DNA from: Yamagishiella unicocca
Lineage: Eukaryota; Chlorophyta; Chlorophyceae; Chlamydomonadales; Volvocaceae
Direction: 5' to 3'
Assembly: GCA_003116995.1 (NCBI GenBank)
Contig: BDSL01000020.1
Span: 1,209,448 to 1,273,447, forward strand
DNA: 64,000 nucleotides
Shown here in pieces: positions 1-10,986 of this stretch. Positions within the stretch are counted from its first letter, which is position 1. The number at the start of each line of letters is the position of its first letter. The translations under genes were made by a program, and so were the position numbers. Below the pieces are notes generated by a model. It was not told the origin of the DNA, searched no databases, and worked only from the letters and a program-made list of their open reading frames with translations.

Positions 1-311
1 CAGGCGTCCTGTCTGCGGGCTGGAACCAGCCACCCGCTCATCGCGCTGCTAAGGGCCTGGATGCAGAACCCCACACGGCAGTGGGAGTGGTAGCTCTAGA
101 GCACACTGACGAGGTCGGAGCTCTTGCCGGCAAGAGCGGATCCGCGTCAGCGACCAATTCAACAGGCGTCCTGTCTGCGGGCTGGAACCAGCCACCCGCT
201 CATCGCGCTGCTAAGGGCCTGGATGCAGAACCCCACACGGCAGTGGGAGTGGTAGCTCTAGAGCACACTGACGAGGTCGGAGCTCTTGCCGGCAAGAGCG
301 GATCTGCGTCA
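1..311 (+). repeat. Two near-identical 162-bp in-frame tandem repeats
   Basis: Bases 1-149 recur at 163-311 with an offset of 162 bp (54 codons) and almost no differences; one C/T difference is visible just after the shared GGCAAGAGCGGAT. The high identity compared with the divergent downstream units indicates recent duplication by unequal exchange or replication slippage inside the reading frame. The copy at the window edge is cut, so the true number of copies is unknown. Confidence 0.9.
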
Positions 312-983
312 GCGGCCGCATTGACGGGTGGCCTATCTGCGAGCTGGAACTGGCACAACGCTGCTGAGGGTGTGGCCACAGAATGCAACACGGCAGGTGC
401 AGGCAAGAGCGGATCTGCATCGGCGGCTGCGTCAATGGGCGTTCTGTCTGCCAGCTGGAACCAGCAGCCACCCGCTCATCACGCCTCTGAGGGCTTGACT
501 ACATCATCAGAGACGGCGGTGGCAGCAGCATCGCTGCAGCAAGCTGCTGCAGTCGCCACCTATGCCGGCAAGAGCGGGTCCGCGTCAGCGGCCGCGTCAC
601 TAGGTGTCCTGTCCGCTGGCTGGAACCAGTCGCATCCCCACGACGGCGCCGAGGGCTTTGCACCGTCGACGAACACGAAGTTGTCGGAGGTAGAAGTGAA
701 GGCCGCAGCCCTTGTCGCGCACATCACGACGGCGGCCTCAGGCACCTGGCCGAGCTCGGCTTCTGGGGTGAGCAGCGCGATGCTTGAAGCCGCGGCTGCT
801 GCAGTGACGGCCGCTACCGCAGCGTCAGTGGCGTCGTCAGCGGCGGCGGCGGGGCGCAGTGGTACGGTGTCGACGACGGCGCGCTCTGGTGTGCATGCCA
901 AACCGTGGGTCATGTCCAGCTCCTGGTACAATGGCACCGCCAAGTGCCAGGGTGGCAATGACGACGGCCGTTCCTCACAATAG
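3..983 (+). CDS. Ala/Ser-rich tandem-repeat protein, C-terminal part (5' end outside window)
   Basis: The frame is open from the left edge of the window to a TAG stop at 981-983, giving about 326 residues with no start in view. The visible part is built from imperfect repeats: a block reading GKSGSASA, a variable Ala/Thr/Ser linker, then GVLSAGWNQ or a variant (near 3, 162, 324, 438 and 604), then a His/Ala-rich segment. The two leftmost units are nearly identical and 54 residues long; later units are shorter and more divergent, yet length changes keep the frame, which favours real coding. The last 110 residues are Ala/Ser/Thr-rich and end with a Trp/Tyr/Cys-containing tail. There is no signal peptide or membrane segment in the visible part. 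I do not recognise the family and infer no function. The minus strand also has shorter open frames here, so strand choice is moderately rather than fully secure. Confidence 0.5.
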   Translation, partial: GVLSAGWNQPPAHRAAKGLDAEPHTAVGVVALEHTDEVGALAGKSGSASATNSTGVLSAGWNQPPAHRAAKGLDAEPHTAVGVVALEHTDEVGALAGKSGSASAAALTGGLSASWNWHNAAEGVATECNTAGAGKSGSASAAASMGVLSASWNQQPPAHHASEGLTTSSETAVAAASLQQAAAVATYAGKSGSASAAASLGVLSAGWNQSHPHDGAEGFAPSTNTKLSEVEVKAAALVAHITTAASGTWPSSASGVSSAMLEAAAAAVTAATAASVASSAAAAGRSGTVSTTARSGVHAKPWVMSSSWYNGTAKCQGGNDDGRSSQ

Positions 984-2574
984 GCTCATGGCAGCCCGGC
1001 ACGCGGGCGGGGCGAGCAAAACACAGTTCAGCGTACTGTATGGGTGCGGTTGCGGCTGCATATGCTCCATTTACGCTGCTGGTGAGTGATGGAGTTGTCC
1101 TGGCTGCAGTAAGCTGACATCCGAGGGGAAAGCCGGAGCGAATGGGCTCTTAGGCCAACGTTGCATAATGCTAGGCCGGCTAAATGCGGCGAAATAAGGG
1201 TGAGCAGCGGTGCTGACAGACAGCTTCCCGCATATTTGCCTGCCAGCACGCCCGTCTAATCGCCCGTTACCGACGACAAACGGTTTGAAGGCAGTCTTCA
1301 GTTGGACGCGCTGCTTACGCTCGAACTAACCACGAGGACAAGCAAATTGTGTGATGCGCTCTTGTCACCTTAAGTGCCGTTGAAGGGTTGGGGCGTGTCA
1401 TCTGATGTCGCGAGGTTTGATTCCGGTCTGGAACGTGGGTCTCGTGTGCGTGTATATCACGCTTTCTGGGCATCCAAACTCCGCTTATTCATCAGCAAAG
1501 TTAAAAAGTTATGTGGCCCGCACACGGAGTAGCGATGGCGTCGGTGCCTTAGTGGACGGTAACCTGTCTCCATGTTATGAAATTATTTATTCTGTGGCTG
1601 GATGAAGCTGCACATTGTGGCAAGATATGAGCAATATTATTCTTTGGTGTCGGTGTTTCGCCTTATGGCAACCAGCTTGGCGAGTGTATAGCACGGGGCG
1701 CCGCAAGGCCAATTTGTTGGCTTATGCATGGCCACCAAGGGTGTCCCAATGCATGGCCACCAAGGGTGTCCCGAAGGAGAGCCGCAGTAGTCCCTGCCGC
1801 TGCTCAGGCGCGGGGCCAAACATGCGCACCTCGACCTCTGTATTCCAACCCTTGGCACTGCTGCAGCCGCATGGTATCCTGAGCCTTCTTGGCATCGCAG
1901 TGCAGCATATGCCCCTAAGCGCGCAGCAAGCAGTGCAGCACAGTTTGCGTGAAGCTTCGTGCAGTCTTGCGCGCGGTTGGCCATGCGGGTCCATAGCCCT
2001 CGGTTGCACGCCCACCATCGGACCTACCTTTTCCGGCCTGGACCCCACCGTAACAATTACTACACCGGATCACGTGGTGCACCACCGACAGAACGTACTG
2101 CCGCTCTCTATCTATTGGCTGCTTATTTGCCTCACCAATCCCACCGCTCCCAAACAGCTCCAATACCGTGGCAGCCCGGCGGTCCGGACTTTTGGCTGGT
2201 ATCCCTGGTGGGCCATGGGGTGCCTGGGTTGTTCTGTCGGGGCCCGCCGTCTTGGGTGCTGCGGCGTGTCCTCTCTTCCGGTGCCTTCTGGGGGCGTCAG
2301 CTGGCCGCTAGCGCTGGCTTGTCGTACATTGTAGTCTCGTTCTGGGTCCCGCCGCTGGTCCTGGATGGGTCCACTGTCTCAGTGCATTTAGCGGCTTTCG
2401 CATGCCCTTGAGGCATCATCCAAAAGGCATTTGGGATGGCCGAGCGATCGAGCGACGAAGATGAAATATGCAAAGGGATGCGATAAATCTTACAGGCCCT
2501 ATGGGAGTACTTGGGCCGGTTTCGGGGGGAGCCGGGTCTTAGCTAACCGGCACCAAACCGGGGCACCATGGTTT
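984..2574. other. Unique sequence without a convincing gene
   Basis: Short and medium open frames exist on both strands (for example plus-strand frames across 1615-2411). Their composition is rich in Trp, Cys and Arg with no recognisable motif, and overlapping frames look equally good, so none is called. A splice-donor-like GTGAGT lies at 1082-1087 downstream of the repeat-protein stop. The stretch may hold the 3' untranslated region of the upstream gene followed by intergenic DNA that borders the satellite. Confidence 0.5.
1724..1772 (+). repeat. Two-copy 25-bp direct repeat
   Basis: ATGCATGGCCACCAAGGGTG plus TCCC occurs at 1724 and again at 1749, a perfect tandem pair. It lies in non-coding sequence and has no evident role. 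Confidence 0.85.
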
Positions 2575-2823
2575 GCACCATGGTTTTACGTGTACTGGCG
2601 GCTGGAATGCAAGGGATTGTAACAGTTACTACTACATGCACATGGACTTCGCCAAAGGTCACCACCCTTTACTGTGGACTCTTCAAGGTATGTTTAATAC
2701 AAATATCCACTTTCTGGACTTCGGTCAGATCTGTAAAACGCCCTGTAAATGCACCATGGTTTTACGTGTACTGGCGTCTAGCTGGAATGCTAGGGATTGT
2801 AACAGTTACTACTACATGCACAT
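2575..2823 (+). repeat. Direct duplication bordering the satellite, period about 176-180 bp
   Basis: A segment of about 66-70 bp beginning GCACCATGGTTTTACGTG and ending TACTACATGCACATGG occurs at 2575 and again at 2751, differing by a 5-bp indel and a few substitutions. The spacing (176 bp at the start, 180 bp at the end) is close to the 178-bp satellite period, although the sequence is not the satellite. The second copy runs directly into the first satellite unit near 2824. It may be a dead edge monomer family or a duplication made by the same exchange process. Confidence 0.75.
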
Positions 2824-3200
2824 GGTCAAGGCACTGCAACTGTAGGACAAGGCAAACCTGGGCAGTTACCTCATTGCTCTGTGCTTTGCTAACCACCATG
2901 GCCATTTTCAGGTACCTCTTGCGGTTTGCTGCTGGCCCCAAATCTTTCGGTATTGATTATAAATATCATTGAAAGATCAAAGCGCAAGTTTGGTGCCATT
3001 TGGTCAGGGCACTGCACCTGTAGGACAAGGCAAACCTGGGCAGTTAGCTCGTTGCTCTGTGCTTTGCTAACCACCATGGCCATTTTCAGGTACCTGTTGC
3101 GGTTTGCTGCTGGCCCCAAATCTTTCGGTATTGATTATAAATATCACTGAAATATCAAAGCGCAAGTTTGGTGCCATTTGGTCAGGGCACTGCACCTGTA

Positions 3201-3256
3201 GAACAAGGCAAACCTGGGCAGTTAGCTCGGACAAGGCAAACCTGGGCAGTTAGCTC
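3201..3256 (+). repeat. 28-bp internal duplication marking one monomer type
   Basis: Within one monomer the segment ACAAGGCAAACCTGGGCAG plus TTAGCTCG is duplicated in tandem (3201-3228 and 3229-3256), making that monomer 206 bp. The same marked monomer recurs near 4653 and near 5749, spaced 1,452 and 1,096 bp. It is a tag that shows the satellite spread in multi-monomer blocks. Confidence 0.9.
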
Positions 3257-6200
3257 GTTGCTCTGTGCTTTGCTAACCACCATGGCCATTTTCAGGTACC
3301 TCTTGCGGTTTGCTGCTGGCCCCAAATCTTTCGGTATTGATTATTAACATCATTGAAAGATCAAAGCGCAAGCTTGGTGCCATTTGGTCAAGGCAATTCA
3401 CCTGTAGGACAAGGCAAACCTGAGCAGTTTGCGCCTTGCTCTGTGCTTTGCTAACCACCATGGCCATTTTCAGGTACCTGTTGCGGTTTGCTGCTGGCCC
3501 CAAATCTTTCGGTATTGATTATAAATATCATTGAAAGATCAAAGCGCAAGTTTGGTGCCATTTGGTCAGGGCACTGCACCTGTAGGACAAGGCAAACCTG
3601 GGCAGTTAGCTCGTTGCTCTGTGCTTTGCTAACCACCATGGCCATTTTCAGGTACCTGTTGCGGTTTGCTGCTGGCCCCAAATCTTTCGGTATTGATTAT
3701 TAACATCATTGAAAGATCAAAGCGCAAGTTTGGTGCCATTTGGTCAGGGCACTGCACCTGTAGGACAAGGCAAACCTGGACAGTTAGCTTGTTGCTCTGT
3801 GCTTTGCTAACCACCATGGCCATTTTCAGGTACCTCTTGCGGTTTGCTGCTGGCCCCAAATCTTTCGGTATTGATTATAAATATCATTGAAAGATCAAAG
3901 CGCAAGTTTGGTGCCATTTGGTCAGGGCACTGCACCTGTAGGACAAGGCAAACCTGGGCAGTTAGCTCGTTGCTCTGTGCTTTGCTAACCACCATGGCCA
4001 TTTTCAGGTACCTGTTGCGGTTTGCTGCTGGCCCCAAATCTTTCGGTATTGATTATTAACATCATTGAAGGATCAAAGCGCAAGTTTGGTGCCATTTGGT
4101 CAAGGCAATGCACCTGTAGTACAAGGCAAACCTGGGCAGTTACCTCATTGCTCTGTGCTTTGCTAACCACCATCGCCATTTTCAGGTACCTGTTGCGGTT
4201 TGCTGCTGGCCCCAAATCTTTCGGTATTGATTATTAACATCATTGAAAGATCAAAGCGCAAGTTTGGTGCCATTTGGTCAAGGCAATGCACCTGTAAGAC
4301 AAGGCAAACCTGGGCAGTTAGCTCGTTGCTCTGTGCTTTGCTAACCACCATGGCCATTTTCAGATACCTGTTGCGGTTTGCTGCTGGCCCCAAATCTTTC
4401 GGTATTGATTATTAACATCATTGAAAGATCAAAGCGCAAGTTTGGTGCCATTTGGTCAGGGCAATGCACCTGTAGGACAAGGCACCCCTGAGCAGTTAGC
4501 TCGTTGCTCTGTGCTTTGCTAACCACCATGGCCATTTTCAGGTACCTGTTGCGGTTTGCTGCTGGCCCCAAATCTTTCGGTATTGATTATAAATATCACT
4601 GAAATATCAAAGCGCAAGTTTGGTGCCATTTGGTCAGGGCACTGCACCTGTAGAACAAGGCAAACCTGGGCAGTTAGCTCGGACAAGGCAAACCTGGGCA
4701 GTTAGCTCGTTGCTCTGTGCTTTGCTAACCACCATGGCCATTTTCAGGTACCTCTTGCGGTTTGCTGCTGGCCCCAAATCTTTCGGTATTGATTATTAAC
4801 ATCATTGAAAGATCAAAGCGCAAGCTTGGTGCCATTTGGTCAAGGCAATTCACCTGTAGGACAAGGCAAACCTGAGCAGTTTGCGCCTTGCTCTGTGCTT
4901 TGCTAACCACCATGGCCATTTTCAGGTACCTGTTGCGGTTTGCTGCTGGCCCCAAATCTTTCGGTATTGATTATAAATATCATTGAAAGATCAAAGCGCA
5001 AGTTTGGTGCCATTTGGTCAGGGCACTGCACCTGTAGGACAAGGCAAACCTGGGCAGTTAGCTCGTTGCTCTGTGCTTTGCTAACCACCATGGCCATTTT
5101 CAGGTACCTGTTGCGGTTTGCTGCTGGCCCCAAATCTTTCGGTATTGATTATTAACATCATTGAAAGATCAAAGCGCAAGTTTGGTGCCATTTGGTCAGG
5201 GCACTGCAACTGTAGGACAAGGCAAACCTGGGCAGTTACCTCATTGCTCTGTGCTTTGCTAACCACCATCGCCATTTTCAGGTACCTGTTGCGGTTTGCT
5301 GCTGGCCCCAAATCTTTCGGTATTGATTATTAACATCATTGAAAGATCAAAGCGCAAGTTTGGTGCCATTTGGTCAAGGCAATGCACCTGTAAGACAAGG
5401 CAAACCTGGGCAGTTAGCTCGTTGCTCTGTGCTTTGCTAACCACCATGGCCATTTTCAGATACCTGTTGCGGTTTGCTGCTGGCCCCAAATCTTTCGGTA
5501 TTGATTATTAACATCATTGAAAGATCAAAGCGCAAGTTTGGTGCCATTTGGTCAGGGCACTGCACCTGTAGGACAAGGCACCCCTGAGCAGTTAGCTCGT
5601 TGCTCTGTGCTTTGCTAACCACCATGGCCATTTTCAGGTACCTGTTGCGGTTTGCTGCTGGCCCCAAATCTTTCGGTATTGATTATAAATATCACTGAAA
5701 TATCAAAGCGCAAGTTTGGTGCCATTTGGTCAGGGCACTGCACCTGTAGAACAAGGCAAACCTGGGCAGTTAGCTCGGACAAGGCAAACCTGGGCAGTTA
5801 GCTCGTTGCTCTGTGCTTTGCTAACCACCATGGCCATTTTCAGGTACCTCTTGCGGTTTGCTGCTGGCCCCAAATCTTTCGGTATTGATTATTAACATCA
5901 TTGAAAGATCAAAGCGCAAGCTTGGTGCCATTTGGTCAAGGCAATTCACCTGTAGGACAAGGCAAACCTGAGCAGTTTGCGCCTTGCTCTGTGCTTTGCT
6001 AACCACCATGGCCATTTTCAGGTACCTGTTGCGGTTTGCTGCTGGCCCCAAATCGTTTCGGTATTGATTATTAACATCATTGAAAGACCAAAGCGCAAGT
6101 TTGGTGCCATTTGGTCAGGGCAATGCACCTGTAGGACAAGGCACCCCTGAGCAGTTTGCTCGTTGCTCTGTGCTTTGCTAACCACCATGGCCATTTTCAG

Positions 6201-8010
6201 GTACCTCTTGCGGTTTGCTGCTGGCCCCAATTCTTTCGGTATTGATTATTAACATCATTGAAAGATCAAAGCGCAAGTTTGGTGCCATTTGGCCAAGGCA
6301 ATTCACCTGTAGGACAAGGCAAACCTGAGCAGTTACCTCGTTGCTCTGTGCTTTGCTAACCACCATGGCCATTTTCAGGTACCTCTTGCGGTTTGCTGCT
6401 GGCCCCAAATCGTTTCGGTATTGATTATTAACATCATTGAAATATAAAGCGCAAGTTTGGTGCCATTTGGTCAAGGCAATGCACCTGTAGGACAGGGCAA
6501 ACCTGGACAGTTAGCTTGTTGCTCTGTGCTTTGCTAACCACCATGGCCATTTTCAGGTACCTCTTGCGCTTTGCTGCTGGCCCCAACTCTTTCGGTATTG
6601 ATTATTAACATCATTGAAAGATCAAAGCGCAAGTTTGGTGCCATTTGGTCAGGGCACTGCACCTGTAGGACAAGGCAAACCTGGACAGTTAGCTTGTTGC
6701 TCTGTGCTTTGCTAACCACCATGGCCATTTTCAGGTACCTCTTGCGCTTTGCTGCTGGCCCCAACTCTTTCGGTATTGATTATTAACATCATTGAAAGAT
6801 CAAAGCGCAAGTTTGGTGCCATTTGGTCAAGGCAATGCACCTGTAGGAATAGGCAAACCTGGACAGTTAGCTTGTTGCTCTGTGCTTTGCTAACCACCAT
6901 GGCCATTTTCAGGTACCTCTTGCGGTTTGCTGCTGGCCCCAACTCTTTCGGTATTGATTATTAACATCATTGAAAGATCAAAGCGCAAGTTTGGTGCCAT
7001 TTGGCCAAAGCACTGCACCTGTAGGACAAGGCAAACCTGGGCAGTTACCTCGTTGCTCTGTGCTTTGCTAACCACCATGGCCATTTTCAGGTACCTGTTG
7101 CGGTTTGCTGCTGGCCCCAAATCTTTTCGGTAATGATTATAAATATCATTGAATGATCAAAGCGCAAGTTTGGTGCCATTTGGTCAAGGCACTGCACCCG
7201 TAGGACAAGGCAAACCTGAGCAGTTAGCTCGTTGCTCTGTGCTTTGCTAACCACCATGGCCATTTTCAGGTACCTGTTGCGGTTTGCTGCTGGCCCCAAA
7301 TCTTTCGGTATTGATTATTAACATCATTGAAAGACCAAAGCGCAAGTTTGGTGCCATTTGGTCCAAGCACTGCACCCGTAGGACAAGGCAAACCTGGGCA
7401 GTTACCTCATTGCTCTGTGCTTTGCTAACCACCATGGCCATTTTCAGGTACCTCTTGCGGTTTGCTGCTGGCCCCAACTCTTTCGGTATTGATTATTAAC
7501 ATCATTGAAAGACCAAAGCGCAAGTTTGGTGCCATTTGGTCCAAGCACTGCACCCGTAGGACAAGGCAAACCTGGGCAGTTACCTCATTGCTCTGTGCTT
7601 TGCTAACCACCATGGCCATTTTCAGGTACCTCTTGCGGTTTGCTGCTGGCCCCAACTCTTTCGGTATTGATTATTAACATCATTGAAAGACCAAAGCGCA
7701 AGTTTGGTGCCATTTGGTCCAAGCACTGCACCCGTAGGACAAGGCAAACCTGGGCAGTTACCTCATTGCTCTGTGCTTTGCTAACCACCATGGCCATTTT
7801 CAGGTACCTCTTGCGGTTTGCTGCTGGCCCCAACTCTTTCGGTATTGATTATTAACATCATTGAAAGATCAAAGCGCAAGCTTGGTGCCATTTGGTCAGG
7901 GCAATGCACCTGTAGGACAAGGCAAACCTGGACAGTTAGCTTGTTGCTCTGTGCTTTGCTAACCACCATGGCCATTTGCAGGTACCTCTTGCGCTTTGCT
8001 GCTGGCCCCA

Positions 8011-10055
8011 ACTCTTTCGGTATTGATTATTAACATCATTGAAAGATCAAAGCGCAAGTTTGGTGCCATTTGGCCAAAGCACTGCACCTGTAGGACAAGG
8101 CACCCCTGAGCAGTTTGCTCGTTGCTCTGTGCTTTGCTAACCACCATGGCCATTTTCAGGTACCTGTTGCGGTTTGCTGCTGGCCCCAAATCTTTTCGGT
8201 AATGATTATAAATATCATTGAATGATCAAAGCGCAAGTTTGGTGCCATTTGGTCAAGGCACTGCACCCGTAGGACAAGGCAAACCTGAGCAGTTACCTCG
8301 TTGCTCTGTGCTTTGCTAACCACCATGGCCATTTTCAGGTACCTCTTGCGGTTTGCTGCTGGCCCCAAATCTTTCGGTATTGATTATTAACATCATTGAA
8401 AGACCAAAGCGCAAGTTTGGTGCCATTTGGTCCAAGCACTGCACCCGTAGGACAAGGCAAACCTGGGCAGTTACCTCATTGCTCTGTGCTTTGCTAACCA
8501 CCATGGCCATTTTCAGGTACCTCTTGCGGTTTGCTGCTGGCCCCAAATCTTTCGGTATTGATTATTAACATCATTGAAAGACCAAAGCGCAAGTTTGGTG
8601 CCATTTGGCCAAAGCACTGCACCTGTAGGACAAGGCACCCCTGAGCAGTTTGCTCGTTGCTCTGTGCTTTGCTAACCACCATGGCCATTTTCAGGTACCT
8701 CTTGCGGTTTGCTGCTGGCCCCAAATCTTTTCGGTAATGATTATAAATATCATTGAATGATCAAAGCGCAAGTTTGGTGCCATTTGGTCAAGGCACTGCA
8801 CCCTTAGGACAAGGCAAACCTGAGCAGTTACCTCGTTGCTCTGTGCTTTGCTAACCACCATGGCCATTTTCAGGTACCTCTTGCGGTTTGCTGCTGGCCC
8901 CAACTCTTTCGGTATTGATTATTAACATCATTGAAAGATCAAAGCGCAAGTTTGGTGCCATTTGGTCAGGGCAATGCACCTGTAGGACAAGGCAAACCTG
9001 GACAGTTAGCTTGTTGCTCTGTGCTTTGCTAACCACCATGGCCATTTGCAGGTACCTCTTGCGCTTTGCTGCTGGCCCCAACTCTTTCGGTATTGATTAT
9101 TAACATCATTGAAAGATCAAAGCGCAAGTTTGGTGCCATTTGGCCAAAGCACTGCACCTGTAGGACAAGGCACCCCTGAGCAGTTTGCTCGTTGCTCTGT
9201 GCTTTGCTAACCACCATGGCCATTTTCAGGTACCTGTTGCGGTTTGCTGCTGGCCCCAAATCTTTTCGGTAATGATTATAAATATCATTGAATGATCAAA
9301 GCGCAAGTTTGGTGCCATTTGGTCAAGGCACTGCACCCGTAGGACAAGGCAAACCTGAGCAGTTACCTCGTTGCTCTGTGCTTTGCTAACCACCATGGCC
9401 ATTTTCAGGTACCTCTTGCGGTTTGCTGCTGGCCCCAAATCTTTCGGTATTGATTATTAACATCATTGAAAGACCAAAGCGCAAGTTTGGTGCCATTTGG
9501 TCCAAGCACTGCACCCGTAGGACAAGGCAAACCTGGGCAGTTACCTCATTGCTCTGTGCTTTGCTAACCACCATGGCCATTTTCAGGTACCTCTTGCGGT
9601 TTGCTGCTGGCCCCAAATCTTTCGGTATTGATTATTAACATCATTGAAAGACCAAAGCGCAAGTTTGGTGCCATTTGGCCAAAGCACTGCACCTGTAGGA
9701 CAAGGCACCCCTGAGCAGTTTGCTCGTTGCTCTGTGCTTTGCTAACCACCATGGCCATTTTCAGGTACCTCTTGCGGTTTGCTGCTGGCCCCAAATCTTT
9801 TCGGTAATGATTATAAATATCATTGAATGATCAAAGCGCAAGTTTGGTGCCATTTGGTCAAGGCACTGCACCCTTAGGACAAGGCAAACCTGAGCAGTTA
9901 CCTCGTTGCTCTGTGCTTTGCTAACCACCATGGCCATTTTCAGGTACCTCTTGCGGTTTGCTGCTGGCCCCAAATCTTTCGGTATTGATTATTAACATCA
10001 TTGAAAGACCAAAGCGCAAGTTTGGTGCCATTTGGTCCAAGCACTGCACCCGTAG
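8011..10055 (+). repeat. 6-monomer higher-order repeat, period 1,070 bp
   Basis: The series of six monomer variants starting near 8011 is followed by the same series starting near 9081. Corresponding landmarks are offset by exactly 1,070 bp (six monomers plus 2 bp), including monomers carrying ATCTTTTCGGTAATGATTAT and those carrying CCATTTGCAGG. The second copy is cut by the transposon at 10056. Confidence 0.88.
10053..10055 (+). other. Target site duplication, left copy (TAG)
   Basis: The satellite reads GCACTGCACCCGTAG up to 10055 and resumes with TAGGACAAGGCAAACC at 15829. In uninterrupted monomers this region has TAG once, so the extra TAG is the target duplication. Confidence 0.85.
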
Positions 10056-10085
10056 CCCTATGGCAGGCTGGCTGGGGGTTACCCT
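10056..10085 (+). repeat. Left terminal inverted repeat of the transposon
   Basis: The first 11 bases (CCCTATGGCAG) are a perfect inverted match to the right end. The next 12 match partly (6 of 12), and the following TTACCCT matches perfectly at the same spacing, giving 24 of 30 identities overall. Confidence 0.9.
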
Positions 10086-10095
10086 AAGGTAACCC
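10076..10095. promoter_or_regulatory. Subterminal palindrome in the transposon left end
   Basis: GGGTTACC, a 4-base CTAA loop and GGTAACCC form a perfect 8-bp hairpin 20 bp inside the left terminus. GGTTAC/GTAACC motifs occur repeatedly across 10076-10340 and again at 15380-15390 and 15739-15805. Known DNA transposons use such subterminal motifs for transposase binding; that role here is inferred. Confidence 0.6.
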
Positions 10096-10230
10096 GGGCC
10101 CCCCGTTACCCAGGTTGTCAACCGAGGGGGTAACGAGGAGACCCGGGCTGAAGGACCTTCACATCCTCGTTGGACCCTCGTTTCCTCCGGCTGGGTTACC
10201 TAGCTTTGGCGACCCGGTTATGGGGGGTAG

Positions 10231-10345
10231 GTAACCCCAGTCCGTTTACAGGGGGGTAACCCCAGTCCGTTTACAGGGGGTAACACCAGTCCGCTAACAG
10301 GGGGCTAACCCCAGTCCAGTTTCGGGGGGGTAACCCCCGTCTAGT
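10231..10345 (+). repeat. Subterminal tandem repeat, units of about 28-30 bp
   Basis: Four to five copies of a unit of the form GTAACCCCAGTCCGTTTACA followed by a run of G are arranged in tandem, with divergence increasing to the right. Weaker relatives (CCCCAGTC followed by TGGTCATG or TGATTACAGG) continue to about 10555. The stretch from 10346 to 10986 otherwise holds no gene I would call, apart from a possible extra exon discussed with the element's gene. Confidence 0.8.
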
Positions 10346-10986
10346 TATGGGGCCTGACCCGCCCCCTGTGCACCCCCATGACACCAATATGCATGGGCAT
10401 CCCCAGTCCGATCATGTGGCAGTCCTGTCACACCCCCTCCACACACCCATCACTCCAATACGCATCCTCAGTCTGATTACAGGTCCTGACCCAGCCACCC
10501 CCTGCGCACCCATTTCACCCCCATAGGAGCGTCCCCAGTCTGGTCATGGGGCGCATGGTTGTCTGAAGCCATATTTGTGTAGCCCCCCATCTCCCATAAC
10601 GACCAACGCAATACTATCAGCCCATACACAACGTTCACACCCAGATCCTACTGTAACGCTCATTGCTTGCCAGGGCCACACTTTCCACGTCCTGGAGCTC
10701 CAGCAGCCGCTGGCTTGCCCTGTCCCAGTGCTCCACCAGCAGCCACCGGCTTGCCCTGTCCTGACTGCTGAGGCTTGTTGCCTGGATCTATCAGCTCTCC
10801 CAGAGGCACTGCAATGTAAGGGTGGGCAGACAATTAGATACCGGCACTGCACACATGAGAGGTTCAAAGCAGTCCGGACACAATGTTTGGTTTGAATAAG
10901 CAAGAAGGAAGCTAGTCGAAGTACACAGGCAACAATGACTAGTAGCCTGTTGCAGGTTGTTAATGCCATACAGGGACATACCGCAC

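Larger units (their letters stand above)
2824..10055 (+). repeat. 178-bp satellite, block A (about 40 intact monomers, higher-order repeats)
   Basis: Head-to-tail monomers recur every 178 bp, each containing ACCACCATGGCCATTTTCAG, then GGTACCT, then a GGCCCCAAATCTTTCGG segment, an AT-rich TGATTATTAACATCATTG core, and TTTGGTGCCATTTGGTCA. Several positions vary between monomers (TTATTAACATC or TTATAAATATC; CACCTGTAGG or CACCCGTAGG; AAACCTGGGCAG or ACCCCTGAGCAG), and variants recur at fixed intervals. Blocks repeat with offsets of 1,452, 1,096 and 1,070 bp, that is 8 or 6 monomers plus 28 bp, and 6 monomers plus 2 bp. The short open frames seen in each monomer are by-products: 178 is not a multiple of three, so no frame runs through the array. 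Organisation and length fit a centromeric or heterochromatic satellite, which is an inference. Confidence 0.97.

Noticed and set aside
1615..2411. Overlapping plus-strand open frames of 239 and 150 codons
   Set aside because: Odd composition, no motif, competing frames on both strands and no splice context make coding doubtful.
10076..10345. GGGTTACC/GGTAACCC motifs as telomere-like repeats
   Set aside because: They are irregularly spaced, occur in both orientations, and sit just inside a transposon terminus; no TTAGGG- or TTTTAGGG-type tandem array exists.
10544..10808. Third exon for the transposon gene in the phase given by the 10990-10809 intron
   Set aside because: In that phase the sequence is Trp/Cys/Ser-rich and unnatural. 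A neighbouring frame looks better (Gly/Pro/Lys-rich, with GELIDPGNKP) but does not fit the donor phase, so it is only mentioned, not called.
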